Origin: Rikenellaceae bacterium
Lineage (GTDB): Bacteria; Bacteroidota; Bacteroidia; Bacteroidales; Rikenellaceae
DNA: 63,916 nucleotides
Reading direction: 5' to 3'
Assembly: GCA_020860245.1 (NCBI GenBank)
Contig: JAJBUQ010000007.1
Span: forward strand, 1 to 63,916
Each line of letters begins with the position of its first letter. Position 1 is the stretch's first letter. Positions 45,193 through 55,372 of the stretch are shown here, piece by piece. The notes below the pieces were generated by a model. That model did no database searches and was not told the DNA's origin. It was given only the letters and a program-made list of their open reading frames with translations. Both the position numbers and the translations under genes were made by a program.

Positions 45193-45770
45193 TAACTATT
45201 ATAGACTACGGAACAGGGAACCTCGAGTCGGTAAAGAATGCTTTAAACAGGCTGGACGCTGAATATATTCTCACTTCCGACCATGAAGCGATACGCGGCA
45301 GCGATCGTGTTCTCCTTCCCGGAGTAGGCGAGGCTTGTATGGCTATGGAGAAGCTGCGCGAGCGCGGACTCGTCGAAGTGATTAGGAACCTTGCCCAACC
45401 CGTTCTCGGAATATGTATCGGTCTGCAACTGCTTTGCAGTCACAGCGAGGAGAGTAATACGGAATGTATTGGAATCTTCGAAAACAAAGTGAAAAAATTC
45501 ATGTCCGATACCCTGAAAATCCCTCACATGGGCTGGAACGACATATACGAATTACGAACCCCGTTGTTCAAAGGCGTGGACGAGCATTCGTATGTATATT
45601 ACGTACACTCTTACGCTGCCGAAAAAAATGAAAATACCATTGCTGTTACCGATTACGGGATCGAATACAGCGGAGCATTGCATAAAAATAATTTTTACGG
45701 AGTGCAGTTCCATCCCGAGAAGAGCAGTGTAATAGGTGAAAAAATACTGAAAAATTTTTTAGAATTATGA
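45189..45770 (+). CDS. hisH: Imidazole glycerol phosphate synthase, glutaminase subunit
   Basis: This 193-aa class I amidotransferase carries [15 protein letters not shown] (oxyanion region), the nucleophile Cys in [16 protein letters not shown] and the His-Glu pair in GVQFHPEKS. It supplies ammonia to HisF. ATGA overlaps on both sides couple its translation to hisB and hisA. Confidence 0.97.
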   Translation: MITIIDYGTGNLESVKNALNRLDAEYILTSDHEAIRGSDRVLLPGVGEACMAMEKLRERGLVEVIRNLAQPVLGICIGLQLLCSHSEESNTECIGIFENKVKKFMSDTLKIPHMGWNDIYELRTPLFKGVDEHSYVYYVHSYAAEKNENTIAVTDYGIEYSGALHKNNFYGVQFHPEKSSVIGEKILKNFLEL

Positions 45771-46492
45771 TAACGGTTATTCCGGCAATCGATATAATAG
45801 GAGGAGAGTGTGTACGTCTCACACAGGGGGATTACGATAAGAAGACAACATACTACAAGGATCCCCTCGATGCGGCGAAAATGTACGAGGACTTAGGTGT
45901 AAAAAGATTACACCTCGTAGACCTCGACGGAGCGAAAAAATCATATCCGTCTAATCTTGCAACGCTGGAAAAAATAGCCGGAAAAACGAATCTGTCGGTT
46001 CAATACGGAGGAGGAATCAAAAGTGGCGATGCTCTGAAGGATGTCTTTAACAGCGGTGCCTCGCGAGCAATCTGTGGTAGCATTACGGTAAGCAAACCGG
46101 AATTATTCTCGGAATGGCTGGAAGTATTCGGACCGGAAAAACTTATTTTAGGAGCCGATGTGAAGGATGGTAAAATCGCCGTGAACGGATGGCTTGACTA
46201 TGCGGATATGGGAGTAGGGGAATTGATCGGAAAATTTTTACCTTACAGGATCTCGCAGGTTATCTGCACCGATATATCGAGGGATGGAATGCTGTCAGGG
46301 CCTAATTTCGACCTGTATGGCGGTTTGCAGGCAGAATTTCCTTCGGTGGAGATTACTGTGAGCGGAGGTATCGGTAAAATAGACGATATTTACCAGCTCG
46401 ACGAGATGGGATTGAGAAGCGTGATAACCGGTAAGGCAATATATGAAAATAAGATTACTCTCAACGAATTGGAAAAAGTTATAAATAATTAA
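45767..46492 (+). CDS. hisA: ProFAR isomerase HisA
   Basis: This 241-aa TIM barrel has catalytic aspartates in [20 protein letters not shown] and in [16 protein letters not shown], plus phosphate-binding loops YGGGIKSG and SGGIGKIDD. It isomerises ProFAR to PRFAR. It follows hisH with a 4-bp overlap. Confidence 0.96.
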   Translation: MITVIPAIDIIGGECVRLTQGDYDKKTTYYKDPLDAAKMYEDLGVKRLHLVDLDGAKKSYPSNLATLEKIAGKTNLSVQYGGGIKSGDALKDVFNSGASRAICGSITVSKPELFSEWLEVFGPEKLILGADVKDGKIAVNGWLDYADMGVGELIGKFLPYRISQVICTDISRDGMLSGPNFDLYGGLQAEFPSVEITVSGGIGKIDDIYQLDEMGLRSVITGKAIYENKITLNELEKVINN

Positions 46493-46518
46493 TCTCCGGC
46501 GGAGAAGGAACATGGCCT

Positions 46519-47274
46519 ATGTTAGCTAAAAGAATAATCCCGTGTCTCGATATTAAGGATGGACAAACGGTTAAAGGCATAAATTTTCTCGAACTCCAGA
46601 ACGTAGGCGATCCTGTGGAGATGGGTAAACGCTACGCGGAGGAGGGCGCGGACGAACTGGTCTATCTCGACATTAGTGCGACTCTCGAAGGACGTAAGAC
46701 ATTTGCCGAACTTGTCAAACGGATTGCCGAGAATATAAATATACCTTTCACTGTGGGAGGCGGAATATCCACTGTGGAGGATGCCGGTAGATTGCTGCTC
46801 GCGGGAGCCGACAAAGTTACAGTGAACAGCGCCGCGGTGAGAAATCCTCAGTTGATAAGCGACATTGCCACGCGTTACGGCAGTCAATTTGTTGTTGTGG
46901 CGATAGATGCGAAGAAAATCGACGGTAAGTGGACGGTGACGACCCATGGAGGCAAGCGTCCTACCGAACGCGAACTCTTCACATGGGCACAGGAGGCGCA
47001 GGATCGAGGCGCAGGAGAGATATTGTTTACTTCTATGGATCACGACGGTACTAAGAACGGTTATCCGTGCGATACGTTCGCTGAATTATCTCAGATGCTG
47101 TCGATCCCCGTCGTGGCGTCAGGAGGTGCGGGAAATATCGACCATATCGCGGAGGTGTTGACCGACGGCAAAGCCGACGCGGCCCTGGCCGCAAGTATCT
47201 TTCATTATGGGGAGATTAGAATAAACGATTTGAAACAGGCCCTTGCCGACCAGAATATAAGCGTGAGGTTATAA
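46519..47274 (+). CDS. hisF: Imidazole glycerol phosphate synthase, cyclase subunit
   Basis: This 251-aa TIM barrel paralogous to HisA has [20 protein letters not shown] (catalytic Asp11 equivalent), [20 protein letters not shown] and [16 protein letters not shown] (second Asp), as expected. It uses HisH-derived ammonia to form IGP and AICAR. Confidence 0.97.
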   Translation: MLAKRIIPCLDIKDGQTVKGINFLELQNVGDPVEMGKRYAEEGADELVYLDISATLEGRKTFAELVKRIAENINIPFTVGGGISTVEDAGRLLLAGADKVTVNSAAVRNPQLISDIATRYGSQFVVVAIDAKKIDGKWTVTTHGGKRPTERELFTWAQEAQDRGAGEILFTSMDHDGTKNGYPCDTFAELSQMLSIPVVASGGAGNIDHIAEVLTDGKADAALAASIFHYGEIRINDLKQALADQNISVRL

Positions 47275-47285
47275 TTAAAAGAAAA

Positions 47286-47888
47286 ATGATAAAATTCAGC
47301 GAACTCGACTCCGCGAAGAACGCGGACGGATTGATTCCTGCGGTAATTCAGGACGACAATACTCTTCAGATCCTTATGTTGGGATATATGAACGAAGAGG
47401 CATATAATAAAACTGTTGCCGAAGGTAAAGTAACATTCTTCAGCCGCACCAAAGACAGACTGTGGACCAAAGGGGAAACCAGCGGGAACTTCCTCAACGT
47501 AATAAGCATCCACAAAGATTGCGATAACGATACCCTTCTTATCAGGGTTATCCCCCAGGGACCGGTGTGCCATACCGGTAGTCTGAATTGCTTCAATACC
47601 CGTGAAAGTGAAGGTTTTATCGGTGAATTGCAGAATGTGATACAGGGACGTAAAGAGGCCATGCCGGAGGGGTCATATACTACGAAACTGTTCGATAAAG
47701 GGACATGCAAAATCGCTCAAAAAGTTGGCGAGGAAGCGGTTGAAACAGTTATAGAAGCAGTCGATAACAACGACGAGCGCATGTTGTATGAAGCAGCCGA
47801 CCTCATGTACCACTATCTCGTTCTCCTTATTCACAAAGGATACAGTCTGAAGGATATCGAAGAAGAACTTATAAAAAGACATAAATAG
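47286..47888 (+). CDS. hisIE: Bifunctional phosphoribosyl-AMP cyclohydrolase / phosphoribosyl-ATP pyrophosphatase
   Basis: In this 200-aa protein, residues 1-110 are HisI with SRTKDRLWTKGETSGN, HKDCDNDTLL and CHTGSLNCF (zinc cysteines and histidine). Residues ~115-200 are HisE with KVGEEAVETVIEAVDNND and EAADLMYHYLVLL. It performs steps 2 and 3 of the pathway. ruvB starts 3 bp after it. Confidence 0.97.
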   Translation: MIKFSELDSAKNADGLIPAVIQDDNTLQILMLGYMNEEAYNKTVAEGKVTFFSRTKDRLWTKGETSGNFLNVISIHKDCDNDTLLIRVIPQGPVCHTGSLNCFNTRESEGFIGELQNVIQGRKEAMPEGSYTTKLFDKGTCKIAQKVGEEAVETVIEAVDNNDERMLYEAADLMYHYLVLLIHKGYSLKDIEEELIKRHK

Positions 47889-47891
47889 CCT

Positions 47892-48896
47892 GTGAGCGAC
47901 ATCAGGAACATAGATTCCGATCCGGATTATGAAACCACTATCCGTCCTCAGGAATTCGATACATTCTGCGGACAGAATAAGATCGTCGATAATCTTACCG
48001 TTTTTATCAAGGCTGCACTGATGAGAGGCGAGGCTCTCGACCACGTACTCCTTCACGGTCCTCCCGGATTGGGTAAGACTACTCTTGCAAATATCATAAG
48101 CCGTGAGTTGGGAGTAGGTATGAAGGTCACTTCCGGACCTGTACTCGATAAGCCCGGAGACCTTGCCGGACTGCTTACCAATTTGGATAAGGGCGATGTT
48201 CTGTTTATCGACGAGATACACCGTCTGAGTCCGATAGTCGAAGAATACCTCTATTCCGCTATGGAGGATTATAAAATAGATATCCTGCTCGATAAGGGGC
48301 CGAGTGCACGTTCGATACAGATCGAAATTATGCCGTTTACCCTTATAGGGGCAACTACGCGGAGCGGACTTCTGACAAGTCCGTTAAGGGCGCGGTTCGG
48401 TATCCAGTGCCATCTGGAATACTACGATTCGGAGATTCTGAAACGCATTATAAAACGCTCTGCCGGAATACTGTGTATAGATATAGACGAGGATGCAGCC
48501 GTAGAGATCTCTCTGCGAAGCCGTGGTACTCCGCGTATAGCCAATGCGCTGTTAAGGCGTGTAAGGGATTTTGCTATGGTAAAAGGCAAAGGGTTCATCG
48601 ATCTTGCCGTGACGCGTATGTCTCTCGATGCTCTTAATATCGACACAAGAGGATTGGATATCATGGACAATAAGATATTATCTACCATAATTAATAAATT
48701 TTCCGGAGGTCCCGTAGGACTTAACACAATCGCCACAGCGGTAGGGGAGGATCCCGGAACTATCGAGGAAGTGTATGAGCCGTTTCTGATTAAAGAGGGT
48801 TTTATTAAACGGACGCCAAGAGGAAGGGAAGTTACAGAGCTTGCGTATTCTCACATGGGAATAGAAAAAGATATCGATTTACAATCCTTGTTCTGA
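47892..48896 (+). CDS. ruvB: Holliday junction branch migration helicase subunit RuvB
   Basis: This 334-aa AAA+ motor has Walker [16 protein letters not shown], Walker [13 protein letters not shown] and a C-terminal winged helix ([16 protein letters not shown]). The start is GTG 47892, 3 bp after hisIE; no ATG occurs before the conserved N-terminus ([17 protein letters not shown]). It is thus expressed from the his transcript or an internal promoter. Its 3' end overlaps the convergent Lrp gene by 18 bp. Confidence 0.96.
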   Translation: MSDIRNIDSDPDYETTIRPQEFDTFCGQNKIVDNLTVFIKAALMRGEALDHVLLHGPPGLGKTTLANIISRELGVGMKVTSGPVLDKPGDLAGLLTNLDKGDVLFIDEIHRLSPIVEEYLYSAMEDYKIDILLDKGPSARSIQIEIMPFTLIGATTRSGLLTSPLRARFGIQCHLEYYDSEILKRIIKRSAGILCIDIDEDAAVEISLRSRGTPRIANALLRRVRDFAMVKGKGFIDLAVTRMSLDALNIDTRGLDIMDNKILSTIINKFSGGPVGLNTIATAVGEDPGTIEEVYEPFLIKEGFIKRTPRGREVTELAYSHMGIEKDIDLQSLF

Positions 48897-49391
48897 TAAA
48901 TTATTCTCTTCTGTTAATTCTGTCAATGGAGTTTCCGTATTTATATCTCTCTCGAAAACCGTATCCAGTATCATAAAAGTTTCAGTGTAGGAAATTCCAT
49001 CTATTTTTAATATTTTATTAAAAAGCATGTGCATGAAGTGGTCGTTGTCCGCGCAGAATACTTTGATGAAAAGATTGTATTTACCTGTGATAAAATATGC
49101 GGCAACGACTTCGGGAATCTCTTTCATAGCTTCTTTTACCAAATTCTGTTTCGACGGATCAGAAATTTTGACACCGAGGAAAGCACAAACATTGTAACCC
49201 AGCAGCTTCTGGTTGATATTGATCCTGGAGCCCGTAATTACTTTCGCATCCTCCAGTTTTTTAATTCTTTGATGTATTGCCGCGCCGGAAATACCGAACT
49301 CTCTCGCTATTTCCAGATAAGATTTACGCGCATTGGACATAAGAAAAGTCAATATCTTATAATCGGTTTTGTCTATGAGGTTTTTGGCCAT
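48879..49391 (-). CDS. Lrp/AsnC-family transcriptional regulator
   Basis: This 170-aa protein has an N-terminal helix-turn-helix ([20 protein letters not shown], then [19 protein letters not shown]) and a C-terminal RAM ligand-binding domain ([20 protein letters not shown]). Such regulators respond to amino acids. The neighbouring histidine operon and nearby threonine genes are plausible targets, but no binding site is evident. Convergent overlap with ruvB. Confidence 0.92.
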   Translation of the reverse strand: MAKNLIDKTDYKILTFLMSNARKSYLEIAREFGISGAAIHQRIKKLEDAKVITGSRININQKLLGYNVCAFLGVKISDPSKQNLVKEAMKEIPEVVAAYFITGKYNLFIKVFCADNDHFMHMLFNKILKIDGISYTETFMILDTVFERDINTETPLTELTEENNLSEQGL

Positions 49392-49514
49392 TGAGATTTA
49401 TGTTTTAATTTGTTATTTGACAAATATAAAAAAATGTAAGATATAAATCAATCTGAGTCCTTTAAAATGTTGTAATATTAAATTTTCATTGTAAATCCGG
49501 TTAAACCCAAATTA

Positions 49515-49545
49515 TTGTTTTTATCCTTTAAAATTAATAACTTTG
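49515..49545 (+). promoter_or_regulatory. Promoter of pgk
   Basis: TTG at 49515-49517 and TAACTTTG at 49538-49545 are 20 bp apart. The start codon lies 54 nt downstream. Confidence 0.7.
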
Positions 49546-49599
49546 GAAGTCATTTAATGATTAAACCCGTAATTCTCTAACAATAAAATAATTGATATT

Positions 49600-50859
49600 A
49601 TGCAATCTATTGACACCTATGATTTTAAAGGCAAAAAAGCGATTATCCGCGTGGATTTTAACGTGCCTTTGAATGAAAATTTCGAAGTTACGGACGATAC
49701 CCGTATAAGGGCAGCCGTTCCCACCATCAAAAAGGTTCTCGAAGGGGGCGGATCTGCTATTCTGATGTCCCATCTCGGACGTCCGAAAAAAAATCCCGAT
49801 CCGAAATTTTCATTAAAACACATTATTCCGACAGTTGAAAAGGATCTTGGGATGGCAATAGAATTTGCAAACGACTGCATGGGCGACGAAGCTAAAGAAA
49901 AAGCTGAGAATCTTAAGCCTGGACAAGTTCTTCTGCTTGAAAACCTTCGTTTTTATGCTGAAGAAGAGGGTAAACCCCGCGGTCTTGCAGAGGATGCGAA
50001 CGACGACGAAAAAGCCGCTGCTAAAAAACTTATAAAAGAAAGCCAGAAAGAGTTCACTAAAAGATTGGCTTCTTACGCAGACTGTTATATTAACGATGCC
50101 TTCGGAACTGCCCACAGGGCGCATGCTTCTACAGCTCTTATCGCCGAATACTTCCCGAACGATAAAATGTTCGGTTATATTATGGAGGGCGAGATCAAAG
50201 CCATCGACAAAGTGCTGGAATCCCCTTCACGTCCATTCACTGCGATCATCGGAGGTTCTAAGGTGTCTTCAAAAATCACCATTATCGAAAACCTACTTAA
50301 CCGCGTTGACAACCTCATTATCGGAGGTGGTATGACATATACTTTTGTTGCGGCGAATGGTGGTAAAATAGGCAGTTCCCTGTGCGAACCGGATCAGTTC
50401 GATATTGCTCATACTATCGTTAAAAAAGCTGAGGAATTAGGCGTTAAAATATATCTTGCACAGGATTCCGTTTGTGCCGATGCCTTCAGCGAGACTGCCA
50501 ACACGCAGGTCTGCTCCTCGAATCAGATACCGGACGGATGGATGGGGCTCGATGCAGGACCGGAGACAGTCAAATCATTCGTCGAAGTTATAGAAAATTC
50601 CAAAACTATTTTATGGAATGGTCCTGTAGGTGTATTCGAGATGGATAAATTTGCAACAGGTTCCAAAGCCGTTGCAGAGGCTATTGCCAAAGCTACTGCT
50701 AACGGAGCATTCTCTCTGGTAGGCGGAGGAGATTCAGTGGCTTGTATTAATAAATTCGGACTTAGCAAGCAGGTCAGCTATGTATCGACAGGCGGAGGCG
50801 CTCTTCTCGAATATATGGAAGGCAAAGTTCTTCCAGGAGTTGCCGCTATAAGAAAATAA
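49600..50859 (+). CDS. pgk: Phosphoglycerate kinase
   Basis: This 419-aa protein has [20 protein letters not shown] with substrate-binding arginine and asparagine, [15 protein letters not shown], the hinge [14 protein letters not shown], and the nucleotide region [17 protein letters not shown] and [10 protein letters not shown]. It transfers phosphate from 1,3-bisphosphoglycerate to ADP in glycolysis. Single-gene unit with its own promoter and terminator. Confidence 0.97.
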   Translation: MQSIDTYDFKGKKAIIRVDFNVPLNENFEVTDDTRIRAAVPTIKKVLEGGGSAILMSHLGRPKKNPDPKFSLKHIIPTVEKDLGMAIEFANDCMGDEAKEKAENLKPGQVLLLENLRFYAEEEGKPRGLAEDANDDEKAAAKKLIKESQKEFTKRLASYADCYINDAFGTAHRAHASTALIAEYFPNDKMFGYIMEGEIKAIDKVLESPSRPFTAIIGGSKVSSKITIIENLLNRVDNLIIGGGMTYTFVAANGGKIGSSLCEPDQFDIAHTIVKKAEELGVKIYLAQDSVCADAFSETANTQVCSSNQIPDGWMGLDAGPETVKSFVEVIENSKTILWNGPVGVFEMDKFATGSKAVAEAIAKATANGAFSLVGGGDSVACINKFGLSKQVSYVSTGGGALLEYMEGKVLPGVAAIRK

Positions 50860-50880
50860 TGTTTTAAAACATAAATTATA

Positions 50881-50915
50881 AATAAGCGTTCTCACAAGGG
50901 AACGCTTATTTTATT
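50881..50915 (+). terminator. Terminator of pgk
   Basis: AATAAGCGTTC and GAACGCTTATT (50881-50891, 50900-50910) form an 11-bp stem followed by a T-rich tail. Confidence 0.88.
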
Positions 50916-51008
50916 GCAATAATACCACTATGGCACTGTGTAAAAATCTGTTATAGAATTTGTATATTCACACCAGTTAAGCCTTATGTTGTTCTGGAAC
51001 CTTTTAGG

Positions 51009-52023
51009 TTACGGAGCGCCGAGAGGTACCAGCATCAGATTGATCTTGCCATTTACCGAGCGTAGTTCATTCCTTTCGACACCCTCACTGTGATCGAACC
51101 GAACATCGAAGTAATATAAATACGGATAAATCCATGCAGTATAAAATTCTATATTCAGATCTTCTTTCGATGTAAACAGGTCTAATTTTTCACCGTCCGT
51201 TACCGCTTGCTGAATCTCTACTGCGTTAAGTGGTATACCATATTTCAATACAATGGCATCGAACTGGGGATTCACCATAATCCATTTTTGAAGATCGTTC
51301 AAATAAACTTCTAATAGAGCGTGTCCTGCACCTGAAGCCCGTGTCTCTACGTCTTTGGTCTTCAGGGCGAGCGTGCGTGCCGTCATGCCGAGTGATTTCA
51401 GACAGGCTGCCGTCACTACTCCGTATTCCACGCAACGGAATTCCGCCCCTTGCTCCACTCTTCGAGTATAGATAATGCGTCGCTCTTCTTTGGTTCATTC
51501 CATCCGTTATGCTTCCACAGGCTATGGACCCATGATGAAATCGTAAGGACCTTCTCGAAATCTGTGTTCGCATCCGCACATTTTTTTTCGAGATCGTACT
51601 TCTCCCGGAGCGTCTTCAGGTAAGGACTGTCACGATCCGTATCATAAAATATTGTATGTTCGGAATTCTTTGGCGCTTGCGCGAATTCGATTTTTTCCAA
51701 TTCCAGATAATTCGAAATAGTGAGAAAATATGGTTCCAGCTCTCCGACAATTATTTCAAGATCGAGTTTATCCATTCGCGGAATTATAGTGCTAAGAGTA
51801 TCGAGGTCGGAGCGAACCTCTACATAAAGAGTATCGGAATGAAATTGGAAATCGAACTTCTTATCTTCTGTTTCCCTTAAAAAAGAGAAATCTCCGTCAA
51901 AATCCGTATCATTTATCTTAATGACAATGGCTTCGTCGGATGACGAAGTAAATTTTTGTAAGGTTTGTCCGCTTGCCATTATGGTAAATACCATAAATAC
52001 GGCAGTTAAAAAATTTTTTTCAT
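51009..52023 (-). pseudogene. Secreted transglutaminase-like protein with two single-base frameshifts
   Basis: Three reading-frame segments join into one ~338-aa protein. An ATG at 52023 begins a signal peptide that needs one more base in the A7T6 run (52008-52020 on the plus strand) to read MKKNFLTAVFMVFTIMASGQ. The middle part runs to EEWSKG, where one G is missing from a G4 run (51446-51449). The last part holds the transglutaminase core: Cys in EFRCVEYGVVTAACL, His in GAGHALLEVYL, and MVNPQFD. Loss by mutation, slippage-based phase variation and homopolymer read errors are all possible. Its own terminator was not found. Confidence 0.75.
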
Positions 52024-52057
52024 ATTTTAACGAGGTTGGTTAATATTCAAATATAAT

Positions 52058-52086
52058 AAAAAACACACCTGATAAGTGTGTTTTTT
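52058..52086 (-). terminator. Terminator of the threonine/serine-linked gene cluster
   Basis: AAAAAACACAC and GTGTGTTTTTT pair around CTGATAA. On the minus strand it follows the DUF4861 gene's stop at 52106 and precedes the transglutaminase-like gene. Confidence 0.8.
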
Positions 52087-52105
52087 ATTATATTCTGATT
52101 AACTA

Positions 52106-53239
52106 TTATTTAACCGTAACCTTCAGCGGATTATTAATAATTGCAGACTGCCTGTTTATCGCACGTTCCCAATCGTCATCCGTGTTTATTACCAGTTCCT
52201 TGGTCGTCGCAGCCCCCATATAGTAAATGAATGGTTCTTGTGGAGCTATTTCTTTGACAGCTAATATGTTATTCATATCGCTGTCTTTCCTGAATCCTTC
52301 TGTCAATACAGCAATAAAAATATCACCGTCGTTGCCCATGTGGGAGTCAGACGCCGGTTCTGCTATTGCAACATAATCCGGTCCCGAAAATATTCTGCAC
52401 CCTTCGTGAAGGGCTATTCCCGCAGCGACAGGGAGCTTGCCGAACTCTCCGGAATATATGTCGGTCATTTTGTTGAATCTCGTATTGGCATCCAGAGAAA
52501 TTATTTTAACGAACGATACCGTGTCTTCCCCTGCGGCAAATGGTTTGTATGTGAGTTTTACAGTTGTACGGATAGGTCCGTTATCAAGCGTCTCCCATGA
52601 TGCAAAGTTACGACTCATCCACAGGGAATCGCCGATATAAGGGGCCGAAGCTCCGCTGCCGAGCGTTAAGCCAACTTTATAGCAGTCGCAACCTTCCCCT
52701 GTATCGTTATGATAATCGTCCTCAGCATACCATTTGTCTATTATCAGTTCCGAGGTGCTCTTGCTCCAGTAATCTATACCGTTCGTAACCAGCTCGGATT
52801 CCAGTGCAGGTCCATAGATGCGGAAGGCAACTAAATTATTCTCCCAAGCATAATCGTCCATTCTCTCCGGAACGAACCGTCCGTAAGCCTGTTGCTTATA
52901 ATCGGATGGGCTACCGGTTTTTATTCTGTATTCCGCTTTGGATTTAGGATTGACATCTGTCTGAAATATAAGGAGCCGGGGCTCGCTATCCCCGTGAAAT
53001 ATCACTTGCGACGGAATCTCTTCCCCTTGGGAAGTCAATACGATAACGTTATTCGGAGCAATATCCGGATATGTGCTTACTATATCTTCCCATGGTATCT
53101 CGACTGTCTCCTTTATTCTCTCGATCGTACTCTCGTTAGTAATCGTGATTTTTACGGAACTGTCGTTTTTGCCATTCCTGCATGAAACAACTAAGAGTGC
53201 TACTGAGCATAGTATGATTATAAACTTAAAGTTTCTCAT
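52106..53239 (-). CDS. DUF4861-family lipoprotein
   Basis: This 377-aa protein has a signal peptide and lipobox (VALLVVSC, Cys20), then a beta-rich protein with ITITNESTIERIKETVEIPW, GRFVPERMDDYAWENNLVAF and YYMGAATTKELVINTDDDWE. It matches the DUF4861 group, often found beside glycan-degradation genes in Bacteroidota. It starts 4 bp after cysE ends, so it is likely on the same transcript, although its function is not obviously linked to amino acid synthesis. Confidence 0.8.
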   Translation of the reverse strand: MRNFKFIIILCSVALLVVSCRNGKNDSSVKITITNESTIERIKETVEIPWEDIVSTYPDIAPNNVIVLTSQGEEIPSQVIFHGDSEPRLLIFQTDVNPKSKAEYRIKTGSPSDYKQQAYGRFVPERMDDYAWENNLVAFRIYGPALESELVTNGIDYWSKSTSELIIDKWYAEDDYHNDTGEGCDCYKVGLTLGSGASAPYIGDSLWMSRNFASWETLDNGPIRTTVKLTYKPFAAGEDTVSFVKIISLDANTRFNKMTDIYSGEFGKLPVAAGIALHEGCRIFSGPDYVAIAEPASDSHMGNDGDIFIAVLTEGFRKDSDMNNILAVKEIAPQEPFIYYMGAATTKELVINTDDDWERAINRQSAIINNPLKVTVK

Positions 53240-53243
53240 GGTT

Positions 53244-54059
53244 TTATTTTTTTGAGTCTTTAATTACGGTCGATGGTTTATGGTATATTACCGAATTAGG
53301 CGGTACGGATTCTGTGATCCATACATTACCGCCCACAATAGTGTCGTGTCCGATAACGGTGTCTCCACCGAGAATGGTGGCCTCTGCGTAAATGATGACG
53401 TTATCTTCTATCGTTGGATGCCTCTTGGTGCCGGACAGAGTTTTATCTACGAACTGTGCACCGAGTGTAACACCCTGATAGACTTTAACGTTTCTACCGA
53501 TCACAGTAGTCTCGCCGATTACGATGCCCGTACCGTGGTCGATATAAAAATTCTGTCCGATAGTCGCGCCCGGATGTATCTCTATTCCTGTCTGGCTGTG
53601 TGCATATTCGCTGATAACACGCGGAAGAATAGGGACTTTGAGCCTGTAAAGAATATTCGCGAACCTGTAAACCATTACCGCATAAAATCCCGGATAACAA
53701 AGAATTATCTCCTCTTTGCAGTATGATGCGGGGTCGCACTCGTCATACATATCCGCATCTTTAAGCAGTTGGGTATAGACAATGGGTATCTCCATGAAGA
53801 ATTTGTCCACGACTTCCCCGCATCCGAAATCTTCGCAGTCCGCAAGAGGCTGGATAATATCGCGAAGTTTTATCTGCAACCCTTCCCATTTTGCTTCGAG
53901 CTGTTTTAACGTGATATTATTATCGTCCCTCATAAGGAACAATGTGTTTACAAGCTCGTCTATGAAGGTGCGAGTCTTGACTTGTGACGGAACTTTTTTA
54001 CAAAGCACCTCCGTCATCTTCATCAGTCTTGCAGGGAAATTATCTATTATTTCGCTCAT
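53244..54059 (-). CDS. cysE: Serine O-acetyltransferase (EpsC/CysE family)
   Basis: This 271-aa protein has an N-terminal helical domain and a left-handed beta-helix of hexapeptide repeats: EIHPGATIGQNFYIDHGTGI, VIGETTVIGRNVKVYQGVTL, then AEATILGGDTVIGHDTIVGG. Catalytic histidines lie in the SQTGIEIHPGA and FYIDHGTG segments. It makes O-acetylserine for cysteine synthesis. It overlaps thrC by 4 bp, coupling it to the threonine genes. Confidence 0.93.
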   Translation of the reverse strand: MSEIIDNFPARLMKMTEVLCKKVPSQVKTRTFIDELVNTLFLMRDDNNITLKQLEAKWEGLQIKLRDIIQPLADCEDFGCGEVVDKFFMEIPIVYTQLLKDADMYDECDPASYCKEEIILCYPGFYAVMVYRFANILYRLKVPILPRVISEYAHSQTGIEIHPGATIGQNFYIDHGTGIVIGETTVIGRNVKVYQGVTLGAQFVDKTLSGTKRHPTIEDNVIIYAEATILGGDTVIGHDTIVGGNVWITESVPPNSVIYHKPSTVIKDSKK

Positions 54060-55372
54060 TTTGTCTGTCTTTTCAGGAGGAATTCCTTAAAATCGGAGAA
54101 GTCCGACGACATACCGATGCTTTGTTTTTTCCCCTGCATAAATTTCTCCAGTTTATCAGGTATCTTTATATCTGCGCCGATTATATCTTCAACTGTGTCG
54201 AGAAATTTCGCCGGGTGGGCAGTCTCCAGAAATACGCCTGTCTCATCCTGTTTCAAACCCTCTTCGAGTGCACGGTATCCGCATGCTCCGTGAGGATCGA
54301 GCAGGTAACCGGTATTCTGGAATACAGATTTAACGGTCTCTCTGATTTGTTCGTCCGTATAGCTGGATCCGCTTATATCAGCGGTTATCGCTTCGTGCGA
54401 ATTGCCGTACAGCTCGAGTATTCTTACAAAGTTGCTCGGATCTCCCACATCCATTGCGTTCGCGATGGTTGCGACGGATGGTCTCGGTTCGTATCTGCCT
54501 GTTTGTAGGTATTTTAAAAATATATCGTTGCGGTTATTAGCCGCCATGAACCGTTTAATCGGAAGTCCCATGCGTTTGGCGAACAGTCCTGCGGTTATGT
54601 TCCCGAAGTTGCCGCTCGGTACGCTCATAATGATATCTTCGGTTATTCCCTGCTTCCTTTTGAGTTGTGCGTACGCATTAAAATAATAGAACGCCTGCGG
54701 AAGAAAACGGGCCACATTTATCGAATTCGCGGACGACAAATCCATTTTATCGTTCAGTTCTTTATCCATAAACGCGCTCTTAACCAATCTCTGACAATCG
54801 TCGAACGTACCGTTTATCTCTATGGCAGTAATATTCTGTCCAAGCGTAGTGAATTGCTTCTCCTGTATCTCGCTGACTTTGCCTTTAGGGTACAGGACTA
54901 CCACATTGATTCCCTCCACTCCGAGAAATCCGTTAGCGACTGCGCTGCCGGTATCGCCGGAGGTCGCTACGAGCACGGTAACAGTCTCGTTTCCAGTTTT
55001 CTGCGAGATACAATATCCTAACATTCTCGCCATAAAACGTGCGCCTACGTCTTTGAACGCGAGGGTAGGTCCGTGGAATAGTTCAAGTGAATATATATTG
55101 TCCGTAACCCTTATAACAGGAGTATCGAAAGACAACGTATCGTAGACGATCTCTTTGAGTTTCTCTTCCGGAATATCGCCGCTAAAAAACGCCTTAGCCA
55201 CTTCGAACGATATCTCCTGGAAGTCGAGTTTATCTATATTATCGAAAAAATTCTCAGGAAGTTTGGATATTCGTTCAGGCATGTACAGCCCCTTATCCGG
55301 AGCGAGCCCTTTTATTACCGCATCGGACAGGTAAGCAGGCTCAGCCGCTCCGTTTGTACTGTAATACTTCAT
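54056..55372 (-). CDS. thrC: Threonine synthase
   Basis: This 438-aa PLP enzyme has the PLP lysine in FHGPTLAFKDVGARFMARML, the SGDTGSAVANGFLG loop and the glycine-rich phosphate loop SVPSGNFGNITAGL. It converts O-phosphohomoserine to threonine. It follows the ApgM-like gene directly (stop and start adjacent). Confidence 0.96.
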   Translation of the reverse strand: MKYYSTNGAAEPAYLSDAVIKGLAPDKGLYMPERISKLPENFFDNIDKLDFQEISFEVAKAFFSGDIPEEKLKEIVYDTLSFDTPVIRVTDNIYSLELFHGPTLAFKDVGARFMARMLGYCISQKTGNETVTVLVATSGDTGSAVANGFLGVEGINVVVLYPKGKVSEIQEKQFTTLGQNITAIEINGTFDDCQRLVKSAFMDKELNDKMDLSSANSINVARFLPQAFYYFNAYAQLKRKQGITEDIIMSVPSGNFGNITAGLFAKRMGLPIKRFMAANNRNDIFLKYLQTGRYEPRPSVATIANAMDVGDPSNFVRILELYGNSHEAITADISGSSYTDEQIRETVKSVFQNTGYLLDPHGACGYRALEEGLKQDETGVFLETAHPAKFLDTVEDIIGADIKIPDKLEKFMQGKKQSIGMSSDFSDFKEFLLKRQTK

